A stretch of DNA of 64,000 bases from Caldicellulosiruptor owensensis OL (GTDB lineage Bacteria > Bacillota > Thermoanaerobacteria > Caldicellulosiruptorales > Caldicellulosiruptoraceae), in NCBI RefSeq assembly GCF_000166335.1, contig NC_014657.1, positions 426,501-490,500 of the forward strand, written 5' to 3'. A program made the translations under genes and the position numbers. Below the pieces are notes generated by a model. The model was not told where the DNA came from. It made no database searches and saw only the letters and a list, made by a program, of their open reading frames with translations. Each line of letters begins with the position of its first letter. Position 1 is the first letter of the stretch. Below, one piece after another: positions 50,776 to 60,375 of the stretch.

Positions 50776-52722
50776 TTAAATGTTGTTGTCATATTGCTCT
50801 TTTTCTTCTTGATTGTTGAAAAATTCAACTGGTTTGAAAATCAAACACGAAAGTGCAGGAAGCCTGAATTCTATGCACTGATTATATCCATGCCATACTT
50901 CATCAATTGTTTTAAGTTTTTCTGTGTTTACTATATTATTACCACCAAATTCAGCTTTATCACTGTTAAATACTTCCAAATACATACCCTTTCTTGGCAC
51001 ACCTATTTTGTAATTTTCATATGAAGCAAGACCAAAATTACAAATGACAACAAGAAAATCATCAGGGTCTTTTGAAAATCTCAGGTATGAGATGATGCTC
51101 TGTTGCCAGTTGTGAACATCTATCCATCTAAAACCATCCATTTTATGATCGAGTTCCCAGAGAGCTTTGTTTTCCAAGTAAAATCTGTTTAATGTTTTGA
51201 CATAGTGCTGAAGCATGCGGTGCATAGGATAGTCCAAAAGCAGCCAGTCAAGTGATGCATAAAATCTCCATTCAATGAACTGACCAAACTCACCACCCAT
51301 GAAAAGAAGTTTTTTGCCCGGATGTGTGTACATATAGCCATAAAGAAGTCTCAAATTTGCAAATTTCTGGTTATAATCACCTGGCATCTTGTCAAGCAAA
51401 GATTTTTTTCCATGGACAACCTCATCGTGTGAAAACGGCAGAATAAAGTTTTCAGAAAATGCATACATTATAGAAAATGTCAAAAGGTTGTGATGATGTT
51501 TTCTCTCATCTGGATGTTTTTGCATATACTTTAATGTGTCATTCATCCATCCCATGTTCCACTTGTAGTTAAAGCCAAGCCCTCCGTCGTATGTTGGATA
51601 TGTGACCAGAGGAAATGCAGTTGACTCTTCGGCAATCATCAGGACATTTGGATATTTTGAAAATATTGCACAATTTAGCTTTTTTATAAATTCAATTCCT
51701 TCTATGTTTTCATGTCCGCCATATCTATTTTTCTGGTTGTTATTCATGTAGATGATATGAGAAACAGCATCTACCCTTATTCCGTCAATGTGATATACAT
51801 CAAACCAGAACATTGCACTTGAGATAAGAAAGCTTTGTACCTGTGGTTTTGAAAAATCAAATGTGGCAGTTCCCCATGTGTAGTTTTCCCTTAAAAGTTC
51901 ATTTTCATATTCATATAGAAATGTTCCATCAAATCTGTAAAGTCCATGCTCATCTTTGCAAAAATGAGCTGGTACCCAGTCAACAATTACTCCGATTCCA
52001 TTTTGGTGCATAAAATCAACAAAATACATAAAATCTTCAATATCTCCATAGCGTGATGTTAGAGAAAAATATCCTGTTGGTTGATAACCCCATGACATGT
52101 CAAGAGGGTGTTCTAAAACCGGCAAAAGTTCTATGTAGTTGTAATTCATTTCTTTTAAATAGTCTACAAGCATATGAGCAAGTTCTCGGTAGTTATAAAA
52201 TTCGCCAGCTTTTTCTATACTTCCGTCTTTTTTCATTTTCCATGAGGCTAAATGTACTTCATAAATATTAATAGGCTTGTCATATGGCACAGTTGTATTT
52301 CTTTTTTCCATCCATTCCTGATCATGCCATTCATAGTCTGGAATATTTTTGACAATTGATGCTGTATTGGGACGAAGCTCAGAGTAAATTGCATACGGGT
52401 CAGCTTTTAAAACCCTTTTCCCATCAGCGCCGATAATCTCATATTTGTAAAGTTCTCCTTCGCCAATACCTTCTACAAACAGCCACCAAAAGCCACTACC
52501 ATAAACTCTCATCATCTTGTGATTTTCGCCACACCAATTATTAAAATTTCCAACAACAGATACACTTTTAGCATTTGGTGCCCACACACAGAAAACTGTT
52601 CCAACCTTGCCTCTGTAGTTTACCACCCTGCTTCCCAAAAACTTATAACTTTCAAAATGCTCTCCTGATTCAAATTTTTTTATATCAGATAGATAAATAG
52701 TAGACTTTACTTTTTTTATCAT
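50776..52722 (-). CDS. glgB: 1,4-alpha-glucan branching enzyme
   Basis: A 648-residue GH13 branching enzyme. An N-terminal CBM48 (FCVWAPNAKSVSVVGNFNNW) precedes the barrel with nucleophile Asp in DGIRVDAVSHI, acid/base Glu in IAEESTAFP, and the late SHDEVVHGK. The enzyme creates alpha-1,6 branches. It is the first gene of the glycogen operon; GGAGGTGAT lies upstream of the ATG. The operon has no debranching enzyme gene. Confidence 0.95.
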   Translation of the reverse strand: MIKKVKSTIYLSDIKKFESGEHFESYKFLGSRVVNYRGKVGTVFCVWAPNAKSVSVVGNFNNWCGENHKMMRVYGSGFWWLFVEGIGEGELYKYEIIGADGKRVLKADPYAIYSELRPNTASIVKNIPDYEWHDQEWMEKRNTTVPYDKPINIYEVHLASWKMKKDGSIEKAGEFYNYRELAHMLVDYLKEMNYNYIELLPVLEHPLDMSWGYQPTGYFSLTSRYGDIEDFMYFVDFMHQNGIGVIVDWVPAHFCKDEHGLYRFDGTFLYEYENELLRENYTWGTATFDFSKPQVQSFLISSAMFWFDVYHIDGIRVDAVSHIIYMNNNQKNRYGGHENIEGIEFIKKLNCAIFSKYPNVLMIAEESTAFPLVTYPTYDGGLGFNYKWNMGWMNDTLKYMQKHPDERKHHHNLLTFSIMYAFSENFILPFSHDEVVHGKKSLLDKMPGDYNQKFANLRLLYGYMYTHPGKKLLFMGGEFGQFIEWRFYASLDWLLLDYPMHRMLQHYVKTLNRFYLENKALWELDHKMDGFRWIDVHNWQQSIISYLRFSKDPDDFLVVICNFGLASYENYKIGVPRKGMYLEVFNSDKAEFGGNNIVNTEKLKTIDEVWHGYNQCIEFRLPALSCLIFKPVEFFNNQEEKEQYDNNI

Positions 52723-53030
52723 TATAAATAATCACCTCCGAAAAATAATTAGGTACTTGAAATTCAAAGATTGGAGATACATAGAAAAATAACAGGTTTA
52801 AACAAAATGCAATAAACAATATGATTAAAAAATTTTAACTGGATTATATAAAACAGACAAAAACCAATTTTAATTATAACATTATTGTAAAATTGAAGCA
52901 ATCAAAAAATTTTTTCATATAAATTTTTTACCCTGCAACAAAGTTTTTGATTATTTTTTCTTCAAATTTGAGATGATATAATAAGATTAAAATTTCAAAA
53001 AAGGCTTAATTTTATGGAGAGTGTATAAAA
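52723..53030. other. Divergent intergenic region, glgB and radC
   Basis: About 308 very AT-rich bases. A TATAAT at 52977-52982 faces radC, with no good -35 box at normal spacing. A TATAAT on the minus strand (complement near 52875-52880) could serve glgB. I see no riboswitch or strong hairpin. Confidence 0.4.
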
Positions 53031-53723
53031 ATGGCTAAAAATTTACATGAAGGGCACAGAGAAAGACTAAAAAGAAGATTTATTGAACAGGGACTTGATG
53101 GTTTTGAAGATCACCAAGTTTTAGAATTACTTTTGTTTTTCAGTATTCCAAGAAGAGATACAAATGATGTTGCTCACAGGTTAATTTCAACTTTTGGAAG
53201 TATATCAAACGTGTTTGAAGCTCATCCAGAAGATCTCCAAAAAGTCAATGGTATTGGCAAAAATTCTGCCATTTTGATATCTCTTATTTCTCAAATATCA
53301 AGAAGATATCTTGCAGATAAAAATAGAAAAACATTTCAACTTAGGAATGTGGAAGTAGCAGCAGAGTACATAAAGAGCTTGTTTGTTGGCAGAAAAAATG
53401 AGGTGTTTTATGTTATTTGCCTTGATACACAGCTGAATGTAATATATTCTGCCCCGCTTTTTGAAGGTACAGTTAAAGAAGCAGTGGTATATCCAAGAAA
53501 AGTTGTTGAATGTGTTATTCGCTACAATGCAAGCAGTGTAATTTTGGCTCACAATCATCCAGGTGGGTCGATAAGACCTTCAATGGATGACATTAAGACA
53601 ACACAAAAGATTGTTAACGCTTTATCGACAATAGGGGTTGCTGTTAATGATCATTTTATAGTAGCAGGGGATAAATACTACAGCTTTGCTCAAAATGGGA
53701 TATTGCCCAAGCCGCAGATATGA
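53031..53723 (+). CDS. radC: RadC/MPN+ (JAB) domain protein
   Basis: A 230-residue protein of the RadC family. N-terminal UPF0758 helix-hairpin-helix region (HRERLKRRFIEQGLDGF, FGSISNVFEA, VNGIGKNSA) and a JAB metalloprotease-like domain with the zinc motif HNHPGG and downstream Ser/Asp (SMDD). Despite the name, a direct DNA-repair role is not established. It stands alone. Confidence 0.92.
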   Translation: MAKNLHEGHRERLKRRFIEQGLDGFEDHQVLELLLFFSIPRRDTNDVAHRLISTFGSISNVFEAHPEDLQKVNGIGKNSAILISLISQISRRYLADKNRKTFQLRNVEVAAEYIKSLFVGRKNEVFYVICLDTQLNVIYSAPLFEGTVKEAVVYPRKVVECVIRYNASSVILAHNHPGGSIRPSMDDIKTTQKIVNALSTIGVAVNDHFIVAGDKYYSFAQNGILPKPQI

Positions 53724-53786
53724 ATCAAAGATGCTCGAGTAGATTAACAATAGGTATATTTATATAATTAGGTGGGGTGTTTTTTG

Positions 53787-54275
53787 ATGGAGCAAAATGT
53801 AATGTGGGCATTTTTTTCTCTCCCTCCAAGTATTATAAAACATTCAATAAATGTGGCGAAATTATGTCAAAAGATTGCACAACATTTTGATATTGATGAT
53901 AAACTCCTTTTTACTTGTGGTTTGTTTCATGATATTGGTAAGCTCTACATTGATGAACAGATTCTCAACAAAAGAAGCTGCCTAACTAAAGAGGAATTTG
54001 AAATTATGAAACAACATACTGTATATGGATATGAGTTGCTAAAAGAGTCAAATGTTAATGAATTAGTATGTTTATCAGCTTTATATCATCATGAGAGATT
54101 AAACGGAACAGGATATTGGAAAAAGAAAAAAGAAGAACTGCCAATAGTTGTACAGATAGTTGCTGTGGTGGATGTCTTTGAAGCAAGTACGAGCTACAGA
54201 CCTTATCGTTTTCCAAAGAGTAAAAAAGCAGCTTTGAGAATTCTAAAAGACCCTGAACTGTTTAACTTAGTGTAA
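53787..54275 (+). pseudogene. HD-GYP-type phosphodiesterase gene, 3' end displaced by an IS
   Basis: An HD-domain protein of about 160 residues, with HDIGK, HHERLNGTGY and VVDVFEASTSYRPYR, resembling the HD-GYP domain that degrades cyclic di-GMP (the final Pro of GYP is Trp here). The frame runs into an insertion element at 54267, so the protein ends with Leu-Val plus stop. Joining the sequence across the direct repeat restores DPELFNKDIVSVLESIV and a stop at 55924. Only about 12 C-terminal residues are replaced, so some activity may remain. The open frame begins at GTG 53772; ATG at 53787 suits GGTGGGG better. Confidence 0.82.
54257..54266. repeat. Left target-site direct repeat
   Basis: ACTGTTTAAC, repeated exactly at 55879-55888 on the other side of the insertion element. 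Confidence 0.85.
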
Positions 54276-55878
54276 AATATTTATAGGACTTGAGATGGAA
54301 AAAATGCTCCCTCCTCTTGGGAAAAATGAGAGAATGATATAAAATAATGAGCAAAAAAAAGAAGAAGAAAACTGAAAGGAAAAACAAACCAAAGGAGGGA
54401 GCAAAATGTTTGATAATATTATAACAAAAATAGAGGAACTTTTAAATAGATTTGGAGAAGGGATAGTGGAGATATTAAGAGGTGAGAAAGATATAGCGAT
54501 GTATTCAATGGAATTGAAGGAGAAGATGGATGAGATAGGGAAGGAGATGATAAAAGAGGCATGCGGGCTTGTAGATGAGATTGTAAGGAATGAAAAGAAG
54601 AGGAAGGCAAGGTATGAGGTTGTAAGGAAAGATAAGAGGAGCATAAAGACAATATTTGGAGATGTGGAATATATAAGGACGTACTACAAGAATAAAGAAG
54701 AGGGAGGGTATGTGTATTTAGCAGATGAAATTTTGGGGATAGAGAAATACCAAAGAATAGACAAAGCAGTCAAAGCAGCAATAGTTGAGAAAGTAGTGGA
54801 AATATCATATGAAAAAGCAGCCAAAGAAGTATTAGGAGAAGAGAAAATGACAAGACAAAGTGTAATGAATATTTTGAGGAGGATAGAGGCAGCTCAGTTA
54901 GATAGAATCGAGCATAATAAAAAAGGAGTTGCAGGCAGTAAAAAAGTGGTAAAAGAACTTTATATAGAGGCAGATGAAGATCATATTTCGTTACAAAACG
55001 GAGAAGGGAAGATAGCGAAGCTTGCGTACATAAATGAGGGATATAAAGAAGAGAAAGGGATTGTCAAAAGAAAGGAATTAAAAGGGGTGCATTATTTTAG
55101 CAGTATTAAAGAGAGACCAGAAGATTTTTGGTCAAAAGTAAGTGAATATATAGAGGAGCACTATGAAACGGAGAAGATAGAGAAGATATATTTGTTAGGG
55201 GATGGAGCGGCATGGATAAAGGAAGGGCTTGAATGGATAGTGGGTGCAGAATTTGTATTAGACAGGTTTCATCTAATGAGAGAGGTAATCAAAATAAGCG
55301 GTGGAGATAAGAATATTTTTGCTGGGATAGTAGAAGCATTGAGGGATAAGGATAGAGAGAAGTTTGAGGGATTGGTAGCTAAAGCGATGGAAAAGGCTGG
55401 AGAGGACAAAAGAGCGTTGAAGAGGATAAATGAAAGTAGGAGATATATAGCCAATCATTGGGATAATATAGTATTAGAGTTAGATAATAGGATTATAAAA
55501 GGATGTAGTGCAGAAGGGCATGTAAGCCACGTATTAGCAGATAGGATGAGTTCAAGACCAAGAGGATGGAGCGAACAAGGAGCAGAAGTGATGGTAAAGT
55601 TATTGAGCTTGAAGTATAATGGTGTAAACTTGAAAGAAGCATATTTAAAAGAGATTTGTGGCAAGGAAGAGAAAGAAGAAAAAATATTGAAAGAAATTGT
55701 GAGAAAAAATGTTAAGAAGATAAGGAAACAGATTGAGGAGACGAGGAATAATGTGCCAATTTTAGCAAGAGGAAAAGTTGATTTGACGTTTAGAGTACTG
55801 AAAGGCCTAAGTACTGGAGATTTCTTAAATGCAGTCGTATTTTAATAAAAAATTTCCCTACAAACTCTTGACACTATC
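54267..55878 (+). mobile_element. ISLre2-type insertion sequence
   Basis: About 1612 bases between the two 10-base direct repeats. Its ends form imperfect inverted repeats: TAGTGT at 54268 and ACACTA at 55871-55876, with about 15 of 20 further positions matching. It carries one transposase gene. The intact direct repeats mean the insertion is recent. It disrupts the HD-GYP gene. Confidence 0.85.
54406..55845 (+). CDS. ISLre2-family transposase (UPF0236)
   Basis: A 479-residue transposase of the UPF0236/ISLre2 family. Segments KTIFGDVEYIRTYYKNK, ELYIEADEDHISLQ and LLGDGAAWIKEG, with LDRFHLMRE, are characteristic; the Asp residues in EADEDH and GDGAAW are likely catalytic. The frame is complete with AAAGGAGGGAG before the ATG, so the element may still be active. 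The codon use is richer in GAG and AGG/AGA than its neighbours. Confidence 0.9.
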   Translation: MFDNIITKIEELLNRFGEGIVEILRGEKDIAMYSMELKEKMDEIGKEMIKEACGLVDEIVRNEKKRKARYEVVRKDKRSIKTIFGDVEYIRTYYKNKEEGGYVYLADEILGIEKYQRIDKAVKAAIVEKVVEISYEKAAKEVLGEEKMTRQSVMNILRRIEAAQLDRIEHNKKGVAGSKKVVKELYIEADEDHISLQNGEGKIAKLAYINEGYKEEKGIVKRKELKGVHYFSSIKERPEDFWSKVSEYIEEHYETEKIEKIYLLGDGAAWIKEGLEWIVGAEFVLDRFHLMREVIKISGGDKNIFAGIVEALRDKDREKFEGLVAKAMEKAGEDKRALKRINESRRYIANHWDNIVLELDNRIIKGCSAEGHVSHVLADRMSSRPRGWSEQGAEVMVKLLSLKYNGVNLKEAYLKEICGKEEKEEKILKEIVRKNVKKIRKQIEETRNNVPILARGKVDLTFRVLKGLSTGDFLNAVVF

Positions 55879-55888
55879 ACTGTTTAAC
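55879..55888. repeat. Right target-site direct repeat
   Basis: ACTGTTTAAC, exact copy of 54257-54266. Confidence 0.85.
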
Positions 55889-55924
55889 AAGGACATTGTC
55901 AGCGTACTTGAAAGTATAGTATAA
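55889..55924 (+). pseudogene. Displaced 3' end of the HD-GYP gene
   Basis: Read in the frame continued across the direct repeat, this stretch encodes KDIVSVLESIV and a TAA stop. It is the original C-terminus of the gene at 53787. Confidence 0.75.
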
Positions 55925-55925
55925 T
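55896..55925 (+). promoter_or_regulatory. Promoter of the second HD-GYP gene
   Basis: TTGTCA (55896-55901), 18-base spacer, TATAAT (55920-55925). It overlaps the old 3' end of the upstream gene, so it survived the insertion. Confidence 0.6.
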
Positions 55926-55936
55926 TTCTAAAAGCG

Positions 55937-55977
55937 GGTAAAGTATAAGAGTGTACCGTTGGTACAAAACGTTTACC
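55937..55977 (+). other. Nested hairpin in the 5' leader of the HD-GYP gene
   Basis: Outer stem GGTAAA (55937-55942)/TTTACC (55972-55977) and inner stem TGTACC (55952-55957)/GGTACA (55961-55966) with a GTT loop, separated by an internal loop. It does not match the cyclic-di-GMP riboswitch consensus. It could equally be a DNA operator (TGTACC-GTT-GGTACA). Confidence 0.45.
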
Positions 55978-56006
55978 TTAGATTTTAGAAAAAGAGGAGA
56001 CAGCAA

Positions 56007-57119
56007 ATGAGGTTTGTTGACATCGACCATTTAGAAGAAGGAATGATTGTTGGGAAAGATATTGTAGATTTAAATGGAAATATTCTTCTCAGAGCTGGTG
56101 TGGTGCTCAATGATTTCTATATAGAAAGATTAAAGGAAAAAAAATTTAATGGTATATATATTGAAGATGAAATTTCAAAAGAAATAATTCCATCAGAATT
56201 AATTCCCCCACTATTAAAGTTAAAAATGATAAAAACGTTGCAGCTCATTGCTGAAAAGGAAATTAGTAGTGATGTTAGTGTGAAAGAAGTCAAGGAAATT
56301 ATAATAGAAATAGTTGAAGAATTAACAAGAACAGATGCCTATCTTAATATTATTGAGTTAAAATCCCTGGATGAATATTTATATTCTCACTCTGTAAATA
56401 CTACGTTAATTTCATTGCTGATAGGGATTGAGATGGGATTAAATAAATATGACTTATATAATTTGGGTATGTCAGCATTATTACACGATATTGGTAAAAA
56501 ATTCATAGATCAAAAAATATTAAATAAACCTGGAAAATTAACAGAAGAGGAATTTGAGAAAGTGAAAATGCATCCTATACTAGGTTATAAATATGCAAAA
56601 GAGTTAGGTTTTTCACTGCTGGTATGTAGTGGAATAATAGACCATCATGAAAAATACAATGGAGAAGGTTATCCTAACAATAAAAAAGAAAAACAGATTA
56701 GCCTTTATGGCAGAATTATTTCTGTAGCAGATGTTTATGATGCTTTAATATCTACAAGAACTTACAGAAAGGCTTTTCCACCTCATGAGGCTTTTGAGTG
56801 CATAATATCTCAGGTAGGAACTCATTTTGATAGTGAAGTAGTCAATGGCTTTATACATCGAGTTTTCCCTTATCCTGTAGGGACGATTGTGCAACTTAGT
56901 AATGGGATGGTTGGAATAGTAGTTAGGAACCATAGAAGTTTTCCTTTGAGGCCAGATGTAAAGGTATTAAAAATAAAAGATGAATTTGTTGATGAACCAT
57001 ATTTATTAGAGTTGACAAAAAACCTGAACATAACCATTTTATCTTCACTTAACGACTTTACAAATGAAAAGTCAAATTCAATTGCTGATACAAAAGAAAA
57101 AAATAAATTAATATTGTAA
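56007..57119 (+). CDS. HD-GYP domain phosphodiesterase
   Basis: A 370-residue protein. An N-terminal domain of about 130 residues (DUF3391-like start: VDIDHLEEGMIVGKDI) precedes a full HD-GYP domain with LHDIGKKFID, HHEKYNGEGYP and SVADVYDALISTRTYRKAF. HD-GYP proteins hydrolyse cyclic di-GMP. A C-terminal segment of about 90 residues (YPVGTIVQLSNGMVGIVV) is typical of this architecture. Intact, with GAGGAGA before the ATG. Confidence 0.9.
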   Translation: MRFVDIDHLEEGMIVGKDIVDLNGNILLRAGVVLNDFYIERLKEKKFNGIYIEDEISKEIIPSELIPPLLKLKMIKTLQLIAEKEISSDVSVKEVKEIIIEIVEELTRTDAYLNIIELKSLDEYLYSHSVNTTLISLLIGIEMGLNKYDLYNLGMSALLHDIGKKFIDQKILNKPGKLTEEEFEKVKMHPILGYKYAKELGFSLLVCSGIIDHHEKYNGEGYPNNKKEKQISLYGRIISVADVYDALISTRTYRKAFPPHEAFECIISQVGTHFDSEVVNGFIHRVFPYPVGTIVQLSNGMVGIVVRNHRSFPLRPDVKVLKIKDEFVDEPYLLELTKNLNITILSSLNDFTNEKSNSIADTKEKNKLIL

Positions 57120-57174
57120 GTATTAAATTTTAAGTCATTAAAAGTTGGGTATGAGGAGAGGGGTAGCACTACTG

Positions 57175-59181
57175 ATGGATGGAGTTAGATGTAAAAAGAT
57201 TTTAATTGTAGAAGACAGTAGACTAAGTGCCCAGATTACCGCAGAAATTTTAGACAAGTACGCTTATTGTGTAGAGATAGTAACTACAGGTGAAGAAGCG
57301 ATAGAGAGGCTGAAGAGCCGCAATGATATTGATCTAATTCTTATGGATATTGAACTTGGAGGGAAGATTGACGGGATAGAAACTACTTACTTAATTCAAC
57401 AGTTTTCGGATATTCCTATTTTTATTTCTTACTGCTAACACAAGTAGAGAGATTATAGAAAAAATTCGCTCAATTACGGGGTATGGCTATGTAGTAAAAG
57501 GAATGGACGAGCATGTACTTATCTCTATTATAGAAATGGCTTTTAAATTGTATGAAACAAACATGAAAGTAAAAAAGGAACAGGAGCTTTTTCATAGTTT
57601 ATTTGAATCAAGTGATGCAATTATGCTAATTATTGATCCTGAAACAGGAAAAATCATGGGAGCAAATAGAGCAGCTTGCGATTTCTATGGTTATCCTAAG
57701 GAAGTCTTTTTGCAAATGAATATAGAAGCAATTCTTTGTTCTACCAAAGTAGAAGCTTTGAAGAAATATGAAGAAACCTTAAGGAATGGTAATAATTCAC
57801 TGATTTGTATTCATCGATTGGCAAATGGAGAAGAGCGAATAGTAGAGGTTTATCCATCTTACATACATCATGAAAACAAAATTGTGTTATATCTGATAAT
57901 ATTTGATATTACTGCACGCTGGAGAGTTGAAGAAGAACTAGTGCTTTACAAACATTTATTCGAAGAATCGCTTAATGAAATATATATATTTTCACCTGAA
58001 ACGTTTAAGTTTATAGCTGTAAATCGTACTGCTATGCAAAATTTGGGATATACAGAGGAAGAGCTGACTCATATGACTCCTCTAGATTTAGGAACTAATT
58101 TTGACTTGGAAAGTTTCAAAAAACTAATTTCTGATTTAACAGAAAACAAAAAAAGTGTATTGTTTTTAATACTTTCCATCGTAGAAAGGATGGTTCTTTT
58201 TATCCTGTTGAGGTGCATCTTCAACTTATACAATATATGGGTAAAAATTTGTGCGTAGCATTTGTGATTGATATAACAGAGCGCGAAGCAATGGAAAGAG
58301 AACTTAGAGAACAGAATAAAGTTTTGAGTGTTATAACTGAATATGCTCATGATGCTATTATAATGCTTGATAGTGAGGGGTGTATAACATTTTGGAATCC
58401 TGCAGCTGAAAATTTATTAGGCTATTCAAAAGAGGAGGTGATAGGAGCAGAATTGCACGGGTTAGTTATAAACGATGAAAAAGTGTACCAACTTTATAAG
58501 GAAGGTTTTAAAAAATTTAGACAAACTGGCAAAGGACCTGTTATAGGAAAAACAATAGAATTAAAGGCAAAGCACAAAAAGGGTTATGAGATTTTTGTTG
58601 AACTTTCTCTCTCTGCTGTAAAAATTAATGATACGTGGCATGCAATAGGGGTTTTACGTGATATAACTGAAAGAAAAAAATTTGAGGAATTAATTTACAA
58701 ACAGTCTATTACTGACTCATTGACAGATATTTATAATCGTCGATTTTTAACGCAGATGTTAGAAAAAGAAATAAACCGAACAAAGAGAAATGGGAAGGCA
58801 TTTTCTCTTATTATGTTTGATTTAGATCACTTTAAGAAGATAAATGATAATTTTGGACATGCTATAGGTGATATTGTATTCAAGAAGGTTGCTGAGACAG
58901 TAAAAAAGAGGATACGAAAAACAGACTGTTTTGCACGGTGGGGTGGGGAAGAGTTTATACTTCTTTTACCAGAGACTTCGATAAGTAATGCTACGAAACT
59001 TGCTGAGGAATTGAGGGAGCATATAAGCAATATGAATTTACCGATAGTTGGATATGTAACTGCAAGTTTTGGTGTTACACAATTCAATGAGCAAGATACA
59101 GTTGATAGTATTCTTTTTCGTGTGGATGATTTACTCTATAAAGCAAAAAAAGAAGGAAGAAATTGTGTAAAAAGCGATTAA
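57175..59181 (+). pseudogene. REC-PAS-PAS-PAS-GGDEF diguanylate cyclase gene broken by two frameshifts
   Basis: Three adjacent frames encode one protein. 57175-57438: response-regulator receiver with acidic DSR, phospho-acceptor Asp in LILMDIE. The end of REC (LTANTSREIIEKIRSITGYG) continues in the next frame from about 57425. 57503-58258: PAS1 and most of PAS2. At about 58161-58170 a second shift occurs, after which HRRKDGSFYPVEVHLQL continues. Then PAS3 and a GGDEF domain with RWGGEEF and an inhibitory RKTD follow to 59181. Both shifts lie near T runs. The GGDEF part could be made separately from ATG 58213, but the full receiver-controlled enzyme cannot. Confidence 0.8.
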
Positions 59182-59281
59182 AAAAACGGTGAAAAATTTA
59201 TAATTTGTTCGAAGTATGATTTGATATAATATGAAGGTTGTAAGGTATTGAAAAATATTATTTTAGGAGGGGAAAAAGTCT

Positions 59282-59974
59282 ATGAAAGAAAAGATAATAA
59301 AGAATCTAGATAAATATGTAGATTTAATTGAAACTTTTGAGGTGATAAAAGAAAGTTGGAAAGAATTTTTAATTACCATTGCTGAGTTCTGGAATACAGA
59401 TGATTTTGAAAAAAAGACAGAAAGTTCTTTAGAAAAGTTTATAGAACTGATAGATAATACCATACTTTTGAGGGCTTTAGAAACCATTAAAAGTGAAATT
59501 AAGGAGTTTCCAATAGAAAGTATCCTAAAGATTATATGCAAGGTCAGCGCAAAGTTGTTAGAAGAAAAAAAGCTCGTTATAAGAGAGTTAAAAGATGCTC
59601 TTGCAGAACTTGCAACACCAACAATAAGAGTCTGGAAAGATGTAATTTTAGTTCCCTTAATTGGCGCACTGGATAGCGAGAGAGCACAGAACGCAGCAGA
59701 AAGAGTATTAGAATTTGCTTCCAATTCTAGAGCTAAAGTAGTTATTATTGATGTAACAGGAATACCCATGATAGATACCATTGTTGGTGGTTTTCTTATA
59801 GAAATGTTTAATGCAATAAAATTATTAGGATGCGAGGTAGTTCTTACAGGTATAAAGCCAAATATAGCTCATACACTTGTAAAACTTGGTATTGACTTTA
59901 ATATGGTGACAGTAAAGAGAGATTTAGAAAGTGGACTAAGATATGCTATTTCAGTCACAGAACAAAATAAATAG
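59282..59974 (+). CDS. RsbR-type stressosome protein
   Basis: A 230-residue protein with a variable helical N-terminal half (non-haem globin-like place in RsbR paralogues) and a C-terminal STAS domain. The STAS domain has ILVPLIGALDSERAQ, VVIIDVTGIPMIDT with the phosphorylatable Thr region, and KLLGCEVVLTGIKP. RsbR proteins form the stressosome core with RsbS and sense stress through the N-terminal half. GGAGGGG precedes the ATG. It is first of the rsbR-rsbS-rsbT-phosphatase-cyclase group. Confidence 0.88.
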   Translation: MKEKIIKNLDKYVDLIETFEVIKESWKEFLITIAEFWNTDDFEKKTESSLEKFIELIDNTILLRALETIKSEIKEFPIESILKIICKVSAKLLEEKKLVIRELKDALAELATPTIRVWKDVILVPLIGALDSERAQNAAERVLEFASNSRAKVVIIDVTGIPMIDTIVGGFLIEMFNAIKLLGCEVVLTGIKPNIAHTLVKLGIDFNMVTVKRDLESGLRYAISVTEQNK

Positions 59975-59990
59975 GAGGTCAATTCAGTTT

Positions 59991-60354
59991 ATGGTAAACA
60001 GAGTTGTTCCTACAATTAAACTATATGATTATCTTATAGTGCCTATTCAAATTGAACTTGATGATACTACCGTAGAAGCTATGCAAGAACAAATTTTAAA
60101 TGAAATAGATGAGAAGCGGATAAAAGGTTTAATAATTGATGTGAGCATGGTTGAGATAATAGACAGCTATATTTCGTATACACTTACTGAAACTGCGGCT
60201 ATGGCAAAAATGATGGGGTGTAACACTGTAATATGCGGGATTCAACCTACTGTTGCGTTAACCCTTGCCCAAAATGGGGGTTAAGCTGAAAGGAATTTAT
60301 TTTGCAATGGATTTAGAGAGTGCGTTGAAAATATTGGAGTCTATTGAGGAATAA
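59991..60354 (+). pseudogene. RsbS-type STAS protein gene with a frameshift near its end
   Basis: The frame encodes about 97 residues (PTIKLYDYLIVPIQIELDD; IIDVSMVEIIDSYISYTL with the phospho-acceptor Ser) and stops at 60284 within CAAAATGGGGG. Removing one base there continues the family sequence LAQMGVKLKGIYFAMDL to a stop at 60354. RsbS is the single-domain STAS core of stressosomes and the main substrate of RsbT. The loss would remove about 27 C-terminal residues. ATG at 59991 follows AGGAGG. Confidence 0.78.
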
Positions 60355-60375
60355 TTTTTGGGGTGATTAAACTTG

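Noticed and set aside
54267-54652. Minus-strand Ser/Phe/Leu-rich frames in the insertion sequence
   Set aside because: Antisense shadow of the transposase gene caused by its purine-rich coding strand.
55925-56006. Cyclic-di-GMP (GEMM) riboswitch
   Set aside because: The leader forms nested hairpins but lacks the conserved GEMM core and tetraloop/receptor sequences.
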